A stretch of DNA of 35,984 nucleotides from a virus. Below the pieces are notes generated by a model. The model worked only from the letters and a program-made list of their open reading frames with translations, made no database searches and was not told the DNA's origin. The DNA lies in the IMG/VR virus record IMGVR_UViG_3300030012_003327, positions 1 through 35,984 of that record; one strand, written 5' to 3'. Both the position numbers and the translations under genes were made by a program. Below, piece by piece: positions 1 through 8,856 of this stretch (position 1 is the stretch's first letter; the number at the start of each line of letters is the position of its first letter).

Positions 1-55
1 CCGATCGTTTTAAGGTCAAGTTGCACTTGAGTATCTTCTCCGATTTGTGTTGCCA
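1..55 (-). CDS. N-terminus of a second copy of the small membrane/coiled-coil protein (partial, cut by window edge)
   Basis: ATG at 55-53 opens a frame that runs off the left edge after 18 codons, reading MATQIGEDTQVQLDLKTI. This matches the first 18 residues of the complete protein at 1601-1906 (MATEISENTQLKLDLKTI) at 12 positions, and the DNA is also visibly similar, so the two are paralogues. The start lies three bases beyond the stop of the outer-membrane-protein gene, in the same tight spacing as the rest of the operon. By analogy it should continue into one membrane segment and a helical tail, but that part is outside the window. The copy could be complete or broken; only the start is visible. 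Confidence 0.75.
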
Positions 56-58
56 TAT

Positions 59-1264
59 TTATCTAAATGTAAAGTTTATGCCTACTGAAGAATTATAAAT
101 TTCAGAGTCCCAAAATTTAGTATATTCTGCTTCAGCAAATATTCCTATTGTTTTGCTTAATTTCCAGCCAAATATTACGCCTGCCTGGTAATCATCCCAC
201 TGCTGTAATTCTGAATCTTCTCTTAATCCACCTTTACCCCAGTTATTTCTATTAAGGTAACTTACATTTACATCGCCTTGTACGTATTCGTGGAAAGGCA
301 AAATGTAATTACCATAAGCGTGTAACCAAAAATTCTTTCTATAATGATAAAAATCAAATCCAACTACAGGCGCTACTTCTCCAAAAGCATCTATTAAAGA
401 CCATTGCTCTTGATTATATAAATTCATTAAACCACCGAATATACTATTACGAAAGTCTAAATCGCTATATGCAACTATTTGATCATTAGAATTTTTCCAT
501 ATCCAGTCATACATTACTTCACCTGTTGCAACATCTGTATATGTTGTATAATGATCGCTATATCCATATACATATCCAAGACTATACCATGGATTAGCAG
601 GATATTCTATAACCTCACCTGTTTGAGGATTAGTCCATTCTTCAATTTCATTTAACCATATTTCAATTGGATTATAACCATATGGTTGTTCATGTGTACG
701 GTATATTGCTCCCGCAGATATACTAAATTTTTTTCCTATAGGTAATCTTGCTCTTACTTCAGCTGATTGATATTTAAAATTAACATTACCTTCTTCTCTT
801 TGTTCTAATTTAACAATATGATACTTACCAACATGTCTTATAAAGAATCTAGAATTAAAAAACTCTTCACCTCGTTCTCTTTCTTTTTCATAATGAAATA
901 AATATTCAAGGCCTTTTACTGATGATGTAGGCGCTGATAATGATTTATTATTTTCAGTACCGTCGTAATAATCTTTAGCTTTTACTTCATAACCAAATCT
1001 AGCTAATTTTCTAAATCCTAAACCAACTCTGTAATCCATTGGGTAATAGTTAGTTACATCAATAACCCTAGGTATACTATATAAATCACCATCTGCTGGT
1101 CTTTCTACAAAGTAATCTTTGTATGTTTGTTCGTACGCATTTGAAGCATCACCTGCTACATAAAACGTACCATATTTTAAAAAGTCTTTATAAAGTTCTT
1201 TTAAAAACTGTGCATTTGAATTAAATGAAATTAATAAACAAAGTACTAATAATAGTTTTTTCAT
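59..1264 (-). CDS. Secreted outer-membrane beta-barrel-like protein (phage-encoded)
   Basis: 401 aa. The N-terminus is a clear Sec signal peptide: MKKLLLVLCLLISFNSNAQ, about 19 residues, ending in the NAQ pattern common in Bacteroidota. The rest is rich in aromatic and alternating polar/hydrophobic segments typical of amphipathic beta strands, with GLGFRKLARFGYEVK near residues 80-95. The protein ends GINFTFR, close to the C-terminal aromatic signature of barrels. No enzymatic motif is seen. I recall similar proteins in uncultured marine phage genomes, always of unknown role. The gene sits one base after the thioredoxin-like gene and before a paralogue of the small membrane protein, as one operon. 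It may alter the host outer membrane late in infection (superinfection exclusion, receptor masking, lysis) or be a virion component; the signal peptide favours the first. Confidence 0.8.
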   Translation of the reverse strand: MKKLLLVLCLLISFNSNAQFLKELYKDFLKYGTFYVAGDASNAYEQTYKDYFVERPADGDLYSIPRVIDVTNYYPMDYRVGLGFRKLARFGYEVKAKDYYDGTENNKSLSAPTSSVKGLEYLFHYEKERERGEEFFNSRFFIRHVGKYHIVKLEQREEGNVNFKYQSAEVRARLPIGKKFSISAGAIYRTHEQPYGYNPIEIWLNEIEEWTNPQTGEVIEYPANPWYSLGYVYGYSDHYTTYTDVATGEVMYDWIWKNSNDQIVAYSDLDFRNSIFGGLMNLYNQEQWSLIDAFGEVAPVVGFDFYHYRKNFWLHAYGNYILPFHEYVQGDVNVSYLNRNNWGKGGLREDSELQQWDDYQAGVIFGWKLSKTIGIFAEAEYTKFWDSEIYNSSVGINFTFR

Positions 1265-1265
1265 G

Positions 1266-1601
1266 TTAAAATGTGTTTTCTAAAATTTCGTCAATAGCGT
1301 TTTCTATTTTATCTACAGTATTTTCAGGCAGCTTTAACGTAACACCTGATTCAATTTTTAATATTTGCTCACCGTTATGAAATAATATAACTGTTGGTAT
1401 ATATATTATTTCTTCAGTCGCAAAATGATCACCATGCTTACTTAAATAAAATAAATGAGTATTATGATCACTAAATTTTTTTAATGATATTTCATTTTCT
1501 TGTACAAATTCAGCACTAAACTGTACAATTGATATTCCATCTTTATATTGAGAATAACTTGATACAGTAAATAATAATAATAATAATTTTAAATATTTCA
1601 T
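1266..1601 (-). CDS. Exported thioredoxin-fold protein lacking the CXXC active site
   Basis: 111 aa. MKYLKLLLLLFTVSSYSQ is a signal peptide of Bacteroidota type ending in YSQ. The mature part follows the thioredoxin layout: a first strand (ISIVQFSAEF, about residues 24-33), then after a helix the cis-proline strand YIPTVILFHNGEQI at about 67-80, then a glycine and a final helix. The position where WCGPC belongs reads SAEFVQEN, so there is no cysteine pair and it cannot act as a normal dithiol oxidoreductase. Thioredoxin-like proteins of this type are, as I recall, frequent in marine Bacteroidota phages. The ATG overlaps the preceding stop by one base (TAATG), which suggests translational coupling. 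A binding or chaperone role in the periplasm is possible but not shown. Confidence 0.75.
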   Translation of the reverse strand: MKYLKLLLLLFTVSSYSQYKDGISIVQFSAEFVQENEISLKKFSDHNTHLFYLSKHGDHFATEEIIYIPTVILFHNGEQILKIESGVTLKLPENTVDKIENAIDEILENTF

Positions 1602-1906
1602 TATCGATTTTTTTGTAAATCGTACAAGCGCTCGTCAAGTTTTTCTAATGTTATCTTCATAGACTCTACATCAGATTTTATTGCTTCAACATCTTTTTGA
1701 GTTAACTCAATTGTTTGACGAATCATTTTATCCTTGTACTGGAATTCAACTTCACTTACAGGCGCTTTAGGTAATTGCTTAGCCTCCTCTATATCAGCGG
1801 CCATAACAAAATACATGCTTGCTAGCGATATTGCTCCCGCTACAATAATTCCTATCGTTTTGAGGTCTAATTTTAATTGAGTATTCTCAGAGATTTCAGT
1901 TGCCAT
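1601..1906 (-). CDS. Small membrane-anchored coiled-coil protein
   Basis: 101 aa. A polar N-terminus (MATEISENTQLKLDLKTIG) is followed by one hydrophobic segment at about residues 19-37 (IIVAGAISLASMYFVMAAD). A long charged helix then runs to the end, with a heptad-like pattern around VEAIKSDVESMKITLEKLDERL, consistent with a coiled coil. No signal peptidase site is evident, so it is probably a single-span membrane protein. The layout would suit a spanin-like or other lysis accessory protein, or a scaffold at the membrane, but no family assignment is possible by eye. A second copy begins at position 55. The stop overlaps the start of the thioredoxin-like gene by one base. Confidence 0.75.
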   Translation of the reverse strand: MATEISENTQLKLDLKTIGIIVAGAISLASMYFVMAADIEEAKQLPKAPVSEVEFQYKDKMIRQTIELTQKDVEAIKSDVESMKITLEKLDERLYDLQKNR

Positions 1907-1937
1907 ATATACTATAATTAATTACCTATTTTTTATT

Positions 1938-2204
1938 TTATTTAATGTTTTTTACTCTTCTTGGTTTACCTGCAGGTTGGCCTAATGCTTTTTTCTCTCT
2001 TATCTTAGCTGCTTTTTCAGAAGCTGACATTTCGCTAGCTGTTTTACCAGTCTTGCTAGATATTCTTTTCTTAGGTCTACAATATGGCACACCTCTTTTT
2101 TCACCTTTACGTCTACCGCAAGGCTTACCTGTTCTAACATCAACCCATTCTTCTTTAAACCAACGCTTTAAATTAGCGCCTTTTTCACTTTTTCTTACCG
2201 CCAT
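1938..2204 (-). CDS. Small basic protein, DUF5872-like
   Basis: 88 aa, very rich in Lys and Arg. The first half has the pattern LKRWFKEEWVDVRTGKPCG, then YCRPKKRISSKTGKTASEMS. This is the signature I remember for the DUF5872 family of phages, large algal viruses and some bacteria, where the function is unknown. Two cysteines (about residues 29 and 42) and the charge pattern could mean nucleic-acid or metal binding; this is inference. The start codon lies inside the end of the preceding 47-aa gene (20-base overlap). It belongs to a run of three very small basic genes that follow the giant internal virion protein. Confidence 0.8.
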   Translation of the reverse strand: MAVRKSEKGANLKRWFKEEWVDVRTGKPCGRRKGEKRGVPYCRPKKRISSKTGKTASEMSASEKAAKIREKKALGQPAGKPRRVKNIK

Positions 2205-2328
2205 TTTTAAATTTTTTATGACCGCAACCTTTGTTTTTTAATTTTAAATGTTGCTGATATGTTTTTGCTTCATGTTCAGTACCGTCTTTACAGTACATCA
2301 TATGTGGTTTGTAGTCTTTTTTAGCCAT
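2185..2328 (-). CDS. 47-aa basic protein of unknown function
   Basis: A short frame that gene callers may miss: ATG at 2328, TGA at 2187-2185. The product begins MAKKDYKPHMMYCKDGTEHE and ends in KNKGCGHKKFKNGGKKK. It is supported by its position (three bases after the stop of the 43-aa gene, overlapping the next start by 20 bases), by the same MAK-type start and A/T-rich leader as its neighbours, and by a composition (Lys, Gly, Cys, His) matching the flanking mini-proteins. Two cysteines and several histidines could bind a metal, but no known zinc-finger pattern fits. Function unknown. Confidence 0.65.
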   Translation of the reverse strand: MAKKDYKPHMMYCKDGTEHEAKTYQQHLKLKNKGCGHKKFKNGGKKK

Positions 2329-2331
2329 AAT

Positions 2332-2463
2332 TTATTTTTTAGATTTATTACCCCAGTTAGCAGCACCCACTTTTCTACACTTTGCAATAGCTCCGCTAGC
2401 GTATGCAGAAGGAAATACTTTGTACCTTGCCTTTACTTTTTTATAACATGCGTCTTTTGCCAT
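2332..2463 (-). CDS. 43-aa protein, DUF6321-like
   Basis: ATG at 2463 and TAA at 2334-2332, beginning six bases after the stop of the 2128-aa gene. The product begins MAKDACYKKVKARYKVFPSA and continues YASGAIAKCRKVGAANWGNKSKK. This pattern (CYKKVK, YKV.PSAYASG, KCRKVGA.NWG) is one I recognise as recurrent in marine phages and algal giant viruses, remembered as DUF6321; the family name should be treated as a recollection. Two cysteines flank a conserved helix-like core. Function unknown. Its presence shows that the 2.2-2.5 kb gap is coding rather than empty. Confidence 0.75.
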   Translation of the reverse strand: MAKDACYKKVKARYKVFPSAYASGAIAKCRKVGAANWGNKSKK

Positions 2464-2469
2464 AACTAT

Positions 2470-5400
2470 TTATTTTATTTTTCTCCTTTTTACTTTTTTC
2501 TTTTGAAATTTTTTGTGCTCTAATTTTTTCTTTTTTATTCTTAATCCTTCATTATCGTCTTCCATGTTCAATTCCCATGTACCCCATCCCAACACTAATG
2601 CAACTCTTTGCCAAGCTTCTGCGTCTTCTGCTACTGCAGCTCTATAGTTATCAAATAATCTAACAACTCTGTCTAAAGGAACGTTAGTACCAGCAGAAAC
2701 TAATTGTGCTATAGCCATATTAGCAGGATTATCTAGACTTAAACCTTCGTCTAATACAATATCCATTTCACTGTCAAATGTATAAGCTGCTTGTCTTAAT
2801 TTTGAAACTTTAGATGATATAGGTGGTGAAACTGTTGCTAACTTAAATATAGATTTTTCGTATTGTGGTCTATCTAATTGTGTTCTTCTATAAATATCCA
2901 TAATAAAGTTTTTCAATACCATTACGCCATTACCTACAAAGCCAGTACCTCTTAATATTGAATCCAGCATGCCACCAGCAAGCTTTACTGCTCTTTTTGT
3001 TTCTTCGTCTTCTTCTAACTCATCTTCAGGAATAAATCCGATAGCAAATAATGCTTGTTGCATAGCGTTAAATATAAAGTTTTGTACAACTCCATAATAC
3101 ATTAACTTAGACATATTAGTTCTCCAATCACCTCTGCCTGCAGCTAAATCTTGAACGGCTCTTTTCATTAATCTGGTATACTGCATAGGAGTATTGGCAA
3201 AAGCTAATAATATACGGCCAGCTTCACTTGATTGTTGTCTTGATATTTTGTCTGGCCTAGATGATTGTTGCGCTTCTTCTGTTAGCTCTCTAAAGTCTTG
3301 GAATGCTTTTGCTTCAGCTTCTTGTTTTGATAACCCTTGTCCTAAATATGTATTAACTCTATTTCTATACATTGCTGCACCTCCGTTTGCAATAGCAAAA
3401 CTATCAGCCGCTCTTGTTAATACAAAACCTTGTTTTAATAAATAATTTATAGTACCTCTTACGCCACCTCTTTCAGCAGCTTCAGCTATTTCAGATTCAT
3501 TTATATTTATTTGTAGGCCTCCTCTTCTTTCAACTAGAAAGTCAGAATTATATATCATTTTAAAATCAGCCCAAAATTGTTTTTGATTTGCAAATGCTTT
3601 TGCTGCTTTTAATGGATTATTATCTGTCCAGTTTATATAGTTTACAGTAGAAATCATCTGCAGCATTGCTGATCTTACGTTTAAGAACATGATAACACCC
3701 ACAGAGTTATTAATCCACTCTAAATACGCATTAATTTCTTTATCCCCGCCGCCTGGTCTATTTCTACCAGACTTCATTCTTCTTAAAATATTTTCTAAAG
3801 CATTTCTATAATCACTACCAAATGCAGCTTCTAATTTGTTTAAATTATCTTGATTGAATATTTGTTCTACATTGTTATTCCAATCTTTTAAATATCTTTG
3901 TCTTTTTACTTGATTTATATTTTCATATAAATCTGTTCTTATAGTACCTAAATCCCAGTTGTTATCAGGTTTTATATAACCGTCTTCTTTGTTTATTGCT
4001 ATTAACTGCTTAGCAAACTTAAGAAATCCTTTTCTTTTTTCAACTATTGATATTAATTTATTTTTATCACTTTCGCTTAATCCTGGTATTGTCATACCTT
4101 GTTTATTCCAAATCCAAACTCTTATAGCGTCTTGATTAGTAAATTTACCTCCAAGTATTTCTTTTTTTAATAAAGTAGAAGAATTTTTTAATCCTTTTTT
4201 AGCAGCTTTAAAATCATTCATTAAAGCTATTCTTTCTCTATTTATATTTTCAATTGCTAAAGCATATGGTCTAAATAAATTTTGTCTAAACCATTCCATA
4301 GCTATATTACCTAAATTACCTTTTGGTAATACTGCATACATTAATCCTTGAAAATCTTCTGCGCCTGGTGGTATAAAAAATCTAAATATACCTTTTGGCC
4401 CTGCTTTAGCCGCTTGCCTTCTAGCTTCTCTGCTTGTATATCTTGTATTAGATGCAAATTTAGCTCCTTTCTTTTGCTCTATAATATCGTTAAAATCTTT
4501 ATCTAAATTTTGTTCTTTGCTTTCTAAAGCTTCATTTATTATTGTTCCGTCATTTTTTACATTATAAGCTTTTTCAAATGTAACGCCATTTAGTGTTTTT
4601 AAATTTTTAAAATTAAGCCCGCCATTTTTTGCAACATCAGGATTAGCATATCTTGCAATCCATTTATCTCTAAATATACTCCAGTCTCTACCCATGCCTC
4701 TTGAGTAGCTTACTCTTCTACCGTCAGCTAAAGCAAAAGTAGTACCGTCTACTATTTTAGCATCTTCCTTTGACATACCAATTAAAACATAGTTATCTAA
4801 AACTATACCTAATAATTCATAATAAGGTATTATAGGTTTTTTAGCTCCTATTAATAATTCTCTATAAGCTCTTTTGTTTTGCATTGCATGCTCAAATGTC
4901 ATTTCTTGATTACCTGCAGCAGCAACAACATCAAAACCTACAAGCCTAGCCATTCTTCTATGCACATGAGCTCTTTCCTTTACAGCATTACGAAGATAAT
5001 GTATTATAGCTATATAATTTTGGTCGCCTTCTTTTGTATCATTTACAGCCTCATTTATACCTACCCATAAGTGAACACCAGCATTAACATATCTATCATT
5101 CATTTTTTCCAAATCTTTTACATCTCTAGTAAGATCTGATTTTTTAAACGCTGCGCCTTTGTAATAGTCTTCTTCACCTTTTTTTGCAGGTTTACCATAT
5201 GATTTATATTTATTACCATACCATTTATCTGAACCCGCTAATAATATTTTTACTATCTCAGCTTTTTGTTTTTGATCAATTAATCCTTCGTTTTCTAAAC
5301 CAGTTGTAAATGTACCTAAATTTAATAAACCTGGATAGTCATCAAAATATGGTAATATTTTAACCCATTGATTAGCATATTTTCTAGCTGCATCCATATC

Positions 5401-8400
5401 ACCAATTTTTAATTCGTAATATAAATCACCTAAGCCAACAGCATCAGCAATTGATTTACTTTCTAAACTTCTTTCTATTTTTTTAGCAGCAATAGCTCTT
5501 TCTTCTTCTGTAAGTGTAGATTTTTTAAGTTGTTGAGGTGTTAAATTAAATAAGATTTCTTTACCAATTTCAGAAAAAAGTTTGTTTCTTCTTGCTCTTA
5601 TTGTAGAGTTTGGTTTAGTATTATTAGGCTCATAATAATTATCTGTTGCCTCTTTATTAAATTTTAATCTATTATATCTATCAACACCTTGTGCTTCATT
5701 TTCAACATAAGCATTTTTTTCATCTCGTGCTTTTCTTATTTCTTTTTGCGTAGTTAGTCTTTTATCAAATTCAGCAAAATTTTTATCTTCTAAACTTCTT
5801 TCAGCTTGATATAAATATTGTATTGATAATAATTTTTTAGCAGGATCAAATAATTTTTCAATGTAATTATCATAAAAAACTTTAAAATTACCCGCTGCTT
5901 TTCTTATTTTAGGCATTACAGCCTTTTCGTATACTTCTCTTATTTTATTTCTAAAGTTAGGATCTTTAGGATTTAATATAACTTCTTCACCAAATATTTG
6001 AGATATAAAATTTGTTATATCGTTTGTATCTTCTTCAGAAAGTATATCTATCTCTTCTTCAATTTTAGGATTTGTAGTGTTCTCTATGTTTTCACTTAAT
6101 ATTTTATTATCTATTTGATCTTCAATATCAACTATAGTTTCATCTGCAATATCTATAGTGCCACCATCTTCAGTCTGCATTGAAGTAGTTTTAGGGTCTT
6201 GAGCATATTCTTTCTTTATATCTTGTAATGCCCTAATAGCAATTCCTCCTTTACCTTTACTTTTAGCATCCCCGTATATATAACTAAATAAACTTCTTTT
6301 ACTGCCTTCTAAATTAGGGTCAAAGTTTTTAAATATTCTATCAACTATTCTTTCTTTTATTTTCCTAAGCGCATCATATTGTATTACCGTGTCTAATCCA
6401 CCTAAGTTATCATCATCTAATATTAAATTAGTTATAAAACCATCAAGTACATTATTTTGTTCTATTTCAGTATAAACACCAGCTCTTGCGCTGTCGCTTG
6501 CTTGGAAGGCTTCTTTAGAGTTAATTTCATCTGTTATGTATTGATCTAAAGTGTCTGATATAGTTGCGGTATCTATTTCTTTAGATTCTAGTTCTTCTAA
6601 TTGAACATCACCTTGTGCTGTAAGATTAGCAACATCGCCCACAACTTGTTCAGCGGCTTGCCTTGTTGAAATTTCTACACCATTAAATGAATTATATTTT
6701 TGCATTATTTCTAATGCGTTTTGTCCATTTATAATATCAGGTAAGTTTAATACATTTAAATTTTTATTAAATATTCTACCTATTTTAGTAAATATACTCG
6801 CTTGTTCAATATTTTTAATAGCTTGTATGGGGCTAAGAACATCTGAAAGACCTGCAAAAAATTCATGAGTTTGTATGGATTCTGATGTACCCTCATAAGC
6901 TTTTAATCTTTCTTGTAAAGCTTCATATATTTTTTGTACTTCTGGATCTTTATTTTGAGATAATGCGGCATCAATTTCATTTCTCATTTTTAATCTATCA
7001 GCATCTTTGATACCATGGAATAACATGTGTATTACTTCGTGATGAACAACATTACCAGCTTCTCTACCTGCTGCGCCGCTTTTTCTAATGTTATTTTCTT
7101 TTTTAATACTGTTATTCTTTATATTTTCATTTATAATATAAGCAGTTTTACCATCTGGGGATAACACGCCATTTGATGTTCCGTTTAATAAGTTTTGTAT
7201 TGACTTATTATTAAGAAGTTCAGGGTTAGTATTTTGTAAAAACTTTTCTAATTCTTCTTTTGTATTTCTTATAACAACATTTTTATCAGCAAAAAATCCT
7301 GTTTTTTTAGCATTTATGTATTCAGCAAGTTTAAACCCGTTGGCTTTATAGTTATTAAAATACAAAATACTAGTCATATTTTGCTGAATATTTGCTAACT
7401 CTAATTTAGCTTCATTTATTTGAAATTCTAATTCTACATCATTAGGTCTATTTTCAAATTTTTTTTCTAATGCTTCAATTTTATCAAATTGTTTTTGCCT
7501 TATATATTCTTGTTTAAAAAACTCTGATCTAGCTTCTGGATTTAAATTATTAAATTCACTATTTTTAGTTAAACTTTCTGCTATATCTATTTGTCTTAAT
7601 AAATCTAGCTTATTGTTTTCACTTCTTCTACGATCATTTTTAATTTGAGTTCGCATTTTTTTCGCAAGAGCAGCTACACTATTAGGATCAGTTAACGCCG
7701 CATATTGCGACATACCTTCATTATATGCAAAACTTGTACCTCCAACACTTACTTGAATACCTCCAGCGCCTATAATAGTTTGAGCTGTAGTTTCTAAAAT
7801 TAAATCAGCAGTTATATTATCGCCAACAGTTAATGCGGAATTTACCTCTTGTAAATTTTCTGTTAACACTTCTAAAATTTGCGGCTTTACTCCTCTATCC
7901 CATATTCCTTTACCTAATTCATCGTATTGTCCTTTTAAAGCTCTTCTCCAAGCATCTTTTGGTATAAATTTTACTGATTTACCTACTAAAAATAGATTAC
8001 TTGCATAATCTAATACTTGGTTTTGTAAACCCACTCTATGTGCATCATCTAATATATCTTCAGCTCTGCCATCATTTATTATATTTAAAAAAGCTTTAGC
8101 TTTTTCGTTAGAGTCTAAAGACATAAATTCTTGTTCAGATATACCTAAATCTTTAATAGCTTGTTTAGTTAAAGCCCTGTCCATAACACCACCCGCTTCT
8201 TGAAAATATGTACCGCCAAAAAAACTACCTAACATTTGAGGTATTTGTTCACCTATAATTTGACCTGTTTCTTGTAATGTTAAATCAATACCACCATCTT
8301 CCTCAAACACTTTAGCTCTTTCATATTTATCAATTTCAGCTTGAATTTCTTCTGCTTGTACAAAATTTTCTAACCAAATATTTTCTTGTCTAGCTTTTTC

Positions 8401-8856
8401 TTGTTTATAAAACTCTAAAGCTTCTTCTCTGTTTTTTTCTTCTGCACCTATAGTATATCCTTCTTTTTGAGAATAATATCCGCCTACTAAAAAACTATTA
8501 GAATCAGGATTGTTATTTATAAAATTGATTTTTTTATTTATTTCGGTAAGTCTATTTCCTGCTGACATCATAGGCCCTTCAGCTGCAGCGCCTTTATATA
8601 TCTTTTTCATACCTATACCAATAGATTGCCAAAAATTAGGCTTTACGGGCGCTTCTTTAGAATGTTGAGATTGTAGATGCTCAACAATATAAGACACTTG
8701 ATCAGAAGTTGGTCCCTCACCAGTATATTTTTTATAAATACCGTCTATTGCATCATTTGGGTCTAATGTTAAAGCGTATCTAATTTTATTATCAACTTCA
8801 CTCGGACTCAAATCTGCAGCGTATTTTCCATATAACGCTCTGAGTAATTCTTCCAT
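2470..8856 (-). CDS. Giant internal virion / DNA-ejection protein with an HExxH metallopeptidase motif
   Basis: 2128 aa, last and largest of three consecutive internal-virion-type proteins; size and order recall the gp14-gp15-gp16 series of T7-like podoviruses. Residues 605-610 read HHEVIH, giving zinc-peptidase ligands H606 and H610 with catalytic E607. About 55 residues later THEFFAGLSD offers E665 as a gluzincin-type third ligand. The rest is long, charged and helix-rich, with a hydrophobic, Gly-rich stretch near residues 355-375. The last 20 residues are almost all Lys/Arg, which could contact DNA. Family knowledge: such giant polyvalent proteins are packaged in the head and ejected ahead of the genome. 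A peptidase acting on the host envelope, on virion proteins or in the cytoplasm is inferred from the motif only. The start immediately follows the previous stop. Confidence 0.8.
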   Translation of the reverse strand: MEELLRALYGKYAADLSPSEVDNKIRYALTLDPNDAIDGIYKKYTGEGPTSDQVSYIVEHLQSQHSKEAPVKPNFWQSIGIGMKKIYKGAAAEGPMMSAGNRLTEINKKINFINNNPDSNSFLVGGYYSQKEGYTIGAEEKNREEALEFYKQEKARQENIWLENFVQAEEIQAEIDKYERAKVFEEDGGIDLTLQETGQIIGEQIPQMLGSFFGGTYFQEAGGVMDRALTKQAIKDLGISEQEFMSLDSNEKAKAFLNIINDGRAEDILDDAHRVGLQNQVLDYASNLFLVGKSVKFIPKDAWRRALKGQYDELGKGIWDRGVKPQILEVLTENLQEVNSALTVGDNITADLILETTAQTIIGAGGIQVSVGGTSFAYNEGMSQYAALTDPNSVAALAKKMRTQIKNDRRRSENNKLDLLRQIDIAESLTKNSEFNNLNPEARSEFFKQEYIRQKQFDKIEALEKKFENRPNDVELEFQINEAKLELANIQQNMTSILYFNNYKANGFKLAEYINAKKTGFFADKNVVIRNTKEELEKFLQNTNPELLNNKSIQNLLNGTSNGVLSPDGKTAYIINENIKNNSIKKENNIRKSGAAGREAGNVVHHEVIHMLFHGIKDADRLKMRNEIDAALSQNKDPEVQKIYEALQERLKAYEGTSESIQTHEFFAGLSDVLSPIQAIKNIEQASIFTKIGRIFNKNLNVLNLPDIINGQNALEIMQKYNSFNGVEISTRQAAEQVVGDVANLTAQGDVQLEELESKEIDTATISDTLDQYITDEINSKEAFQASDSARAGVYTEIEQNNVLDGFITNLILDDDNLGGLDTVIQYDALRKIKERIVDRIFKNFDPNLEGSKRSLFSYIYGDAKSKGKGGIAIRALQDIKKEYAQDPKTTSMQTEDGGTIDIADETIVDIEDQIDNKILSENIENTTNPKIEEEIDILSEEDTNDITNFISQIFGEEVILNPKDPNFRNKIREVYEKAVMPKIRKAAGNFKVFYDNYIEKLFDPAKKLLSIQYLYQAERSLEDKNFAEFDKRLTTQKEIRKARDEKNAYVENEAQGVDRYNRLKFNKEATDNYYEPNNTKPNSTIRARRNKLFSEIGKEILFNLTPQQLKKSTLTEEERAIAAKKIERSLESKSIADAVGLGDLYYELKIGDMDAARKYANQWVKILPYFDDYPGLLNLGTFTTGLENEGLIDQKQKAEIVKILLAGSDKWYGNKYKSYGKPAKKGEEDYYKGAAFKKSDLTRDVKDLEKMNDRYVNAGVHLWVGINEAVNDTKEGDQNYIAIIHYLRNAVKERAHVHRRMARLVGFDVVAAAGNQEMTFEHAMQNKRAYRELLIGAKKPIIPYYELLGIVLDNYVLIGMSKEDAKIVDGTTFALADGRRVSYSRGMGRDWSIFRDKWIARYANPDVAKNGGLNFKNLKTLNGVTFEKAYNVKNDGTIINEALESKEQNLDKDFNDIIEQKKGAKFASNTRYTSREARRQAAKAGPKGIFRFFIPPGAEDFQGLMYAVLPKGNLGNIAMEWFRQNLFRPYALAIENINRERIALMNDFKAAKKGLKNSSTLLKKEILGGKFTNQDAIRVWIWNKQGMTIPGLSESDKNKLISIVEKRKGFLKFAKQLIAINKEDGYIKPDNNWDLGTIRTDLYENINQVKRQRYLKDWNNNVEQIFNQDNLNKLEAAFGSDYRNALENILRRMKSGRNRPGGGDKEINAYLEWINNSVGVIMFLNVRSAMLQMISTVNYINWTDNNPLKAAKAFANQKQFWADFKMIYNSDFLVERRGGLQININESEIAEAAERGGVRGTINYLLKQGFVLTRAADSFAIANGGAAMYRNRVNTYLGQGLSKQEAEAKAFQDFRELTEEAQQSSRPDKISRQQSSEAGRILLAFANTPMQYTRLMKRAVQDLAAGRGDWRTNMSKLMYYGVVQNFIFNAMQQALFAIGFIPEDELEEDEETKRAVKLAGGMLDSILRGTGFVGNGVMVLKNFIMDIYRRTQLDRPQYEKSIFKLATVSPPISSKVSKLRQAAYTFDSEMDIVLDEGLSLDNPANMAIAQLVSAGTNVPLDRVVRLFDNYRAAVAEDAEAWQRVALVLGWGTWELNMEDDNEGLRIKKKKLEHKKFQKKKVKRRKIK

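Noticed and set aside
1945-2523. Plus-strand frames of 91-98 aa in the small-gene region
   Set aside because: They are Phe/Leu/Cys-rich antisense shadows of the Lys-rich minus-strand mini-genes.
2470-8856. Reading the 2128-aa protein as a tape-measure protein of a long tail
   Set aside because: There is no tail tube, sheath, tail assembly frameshift pair or baseplate gene near it, and its place after two other internal-virion-type genes fits a short-tailed phage better. This remains an inference.
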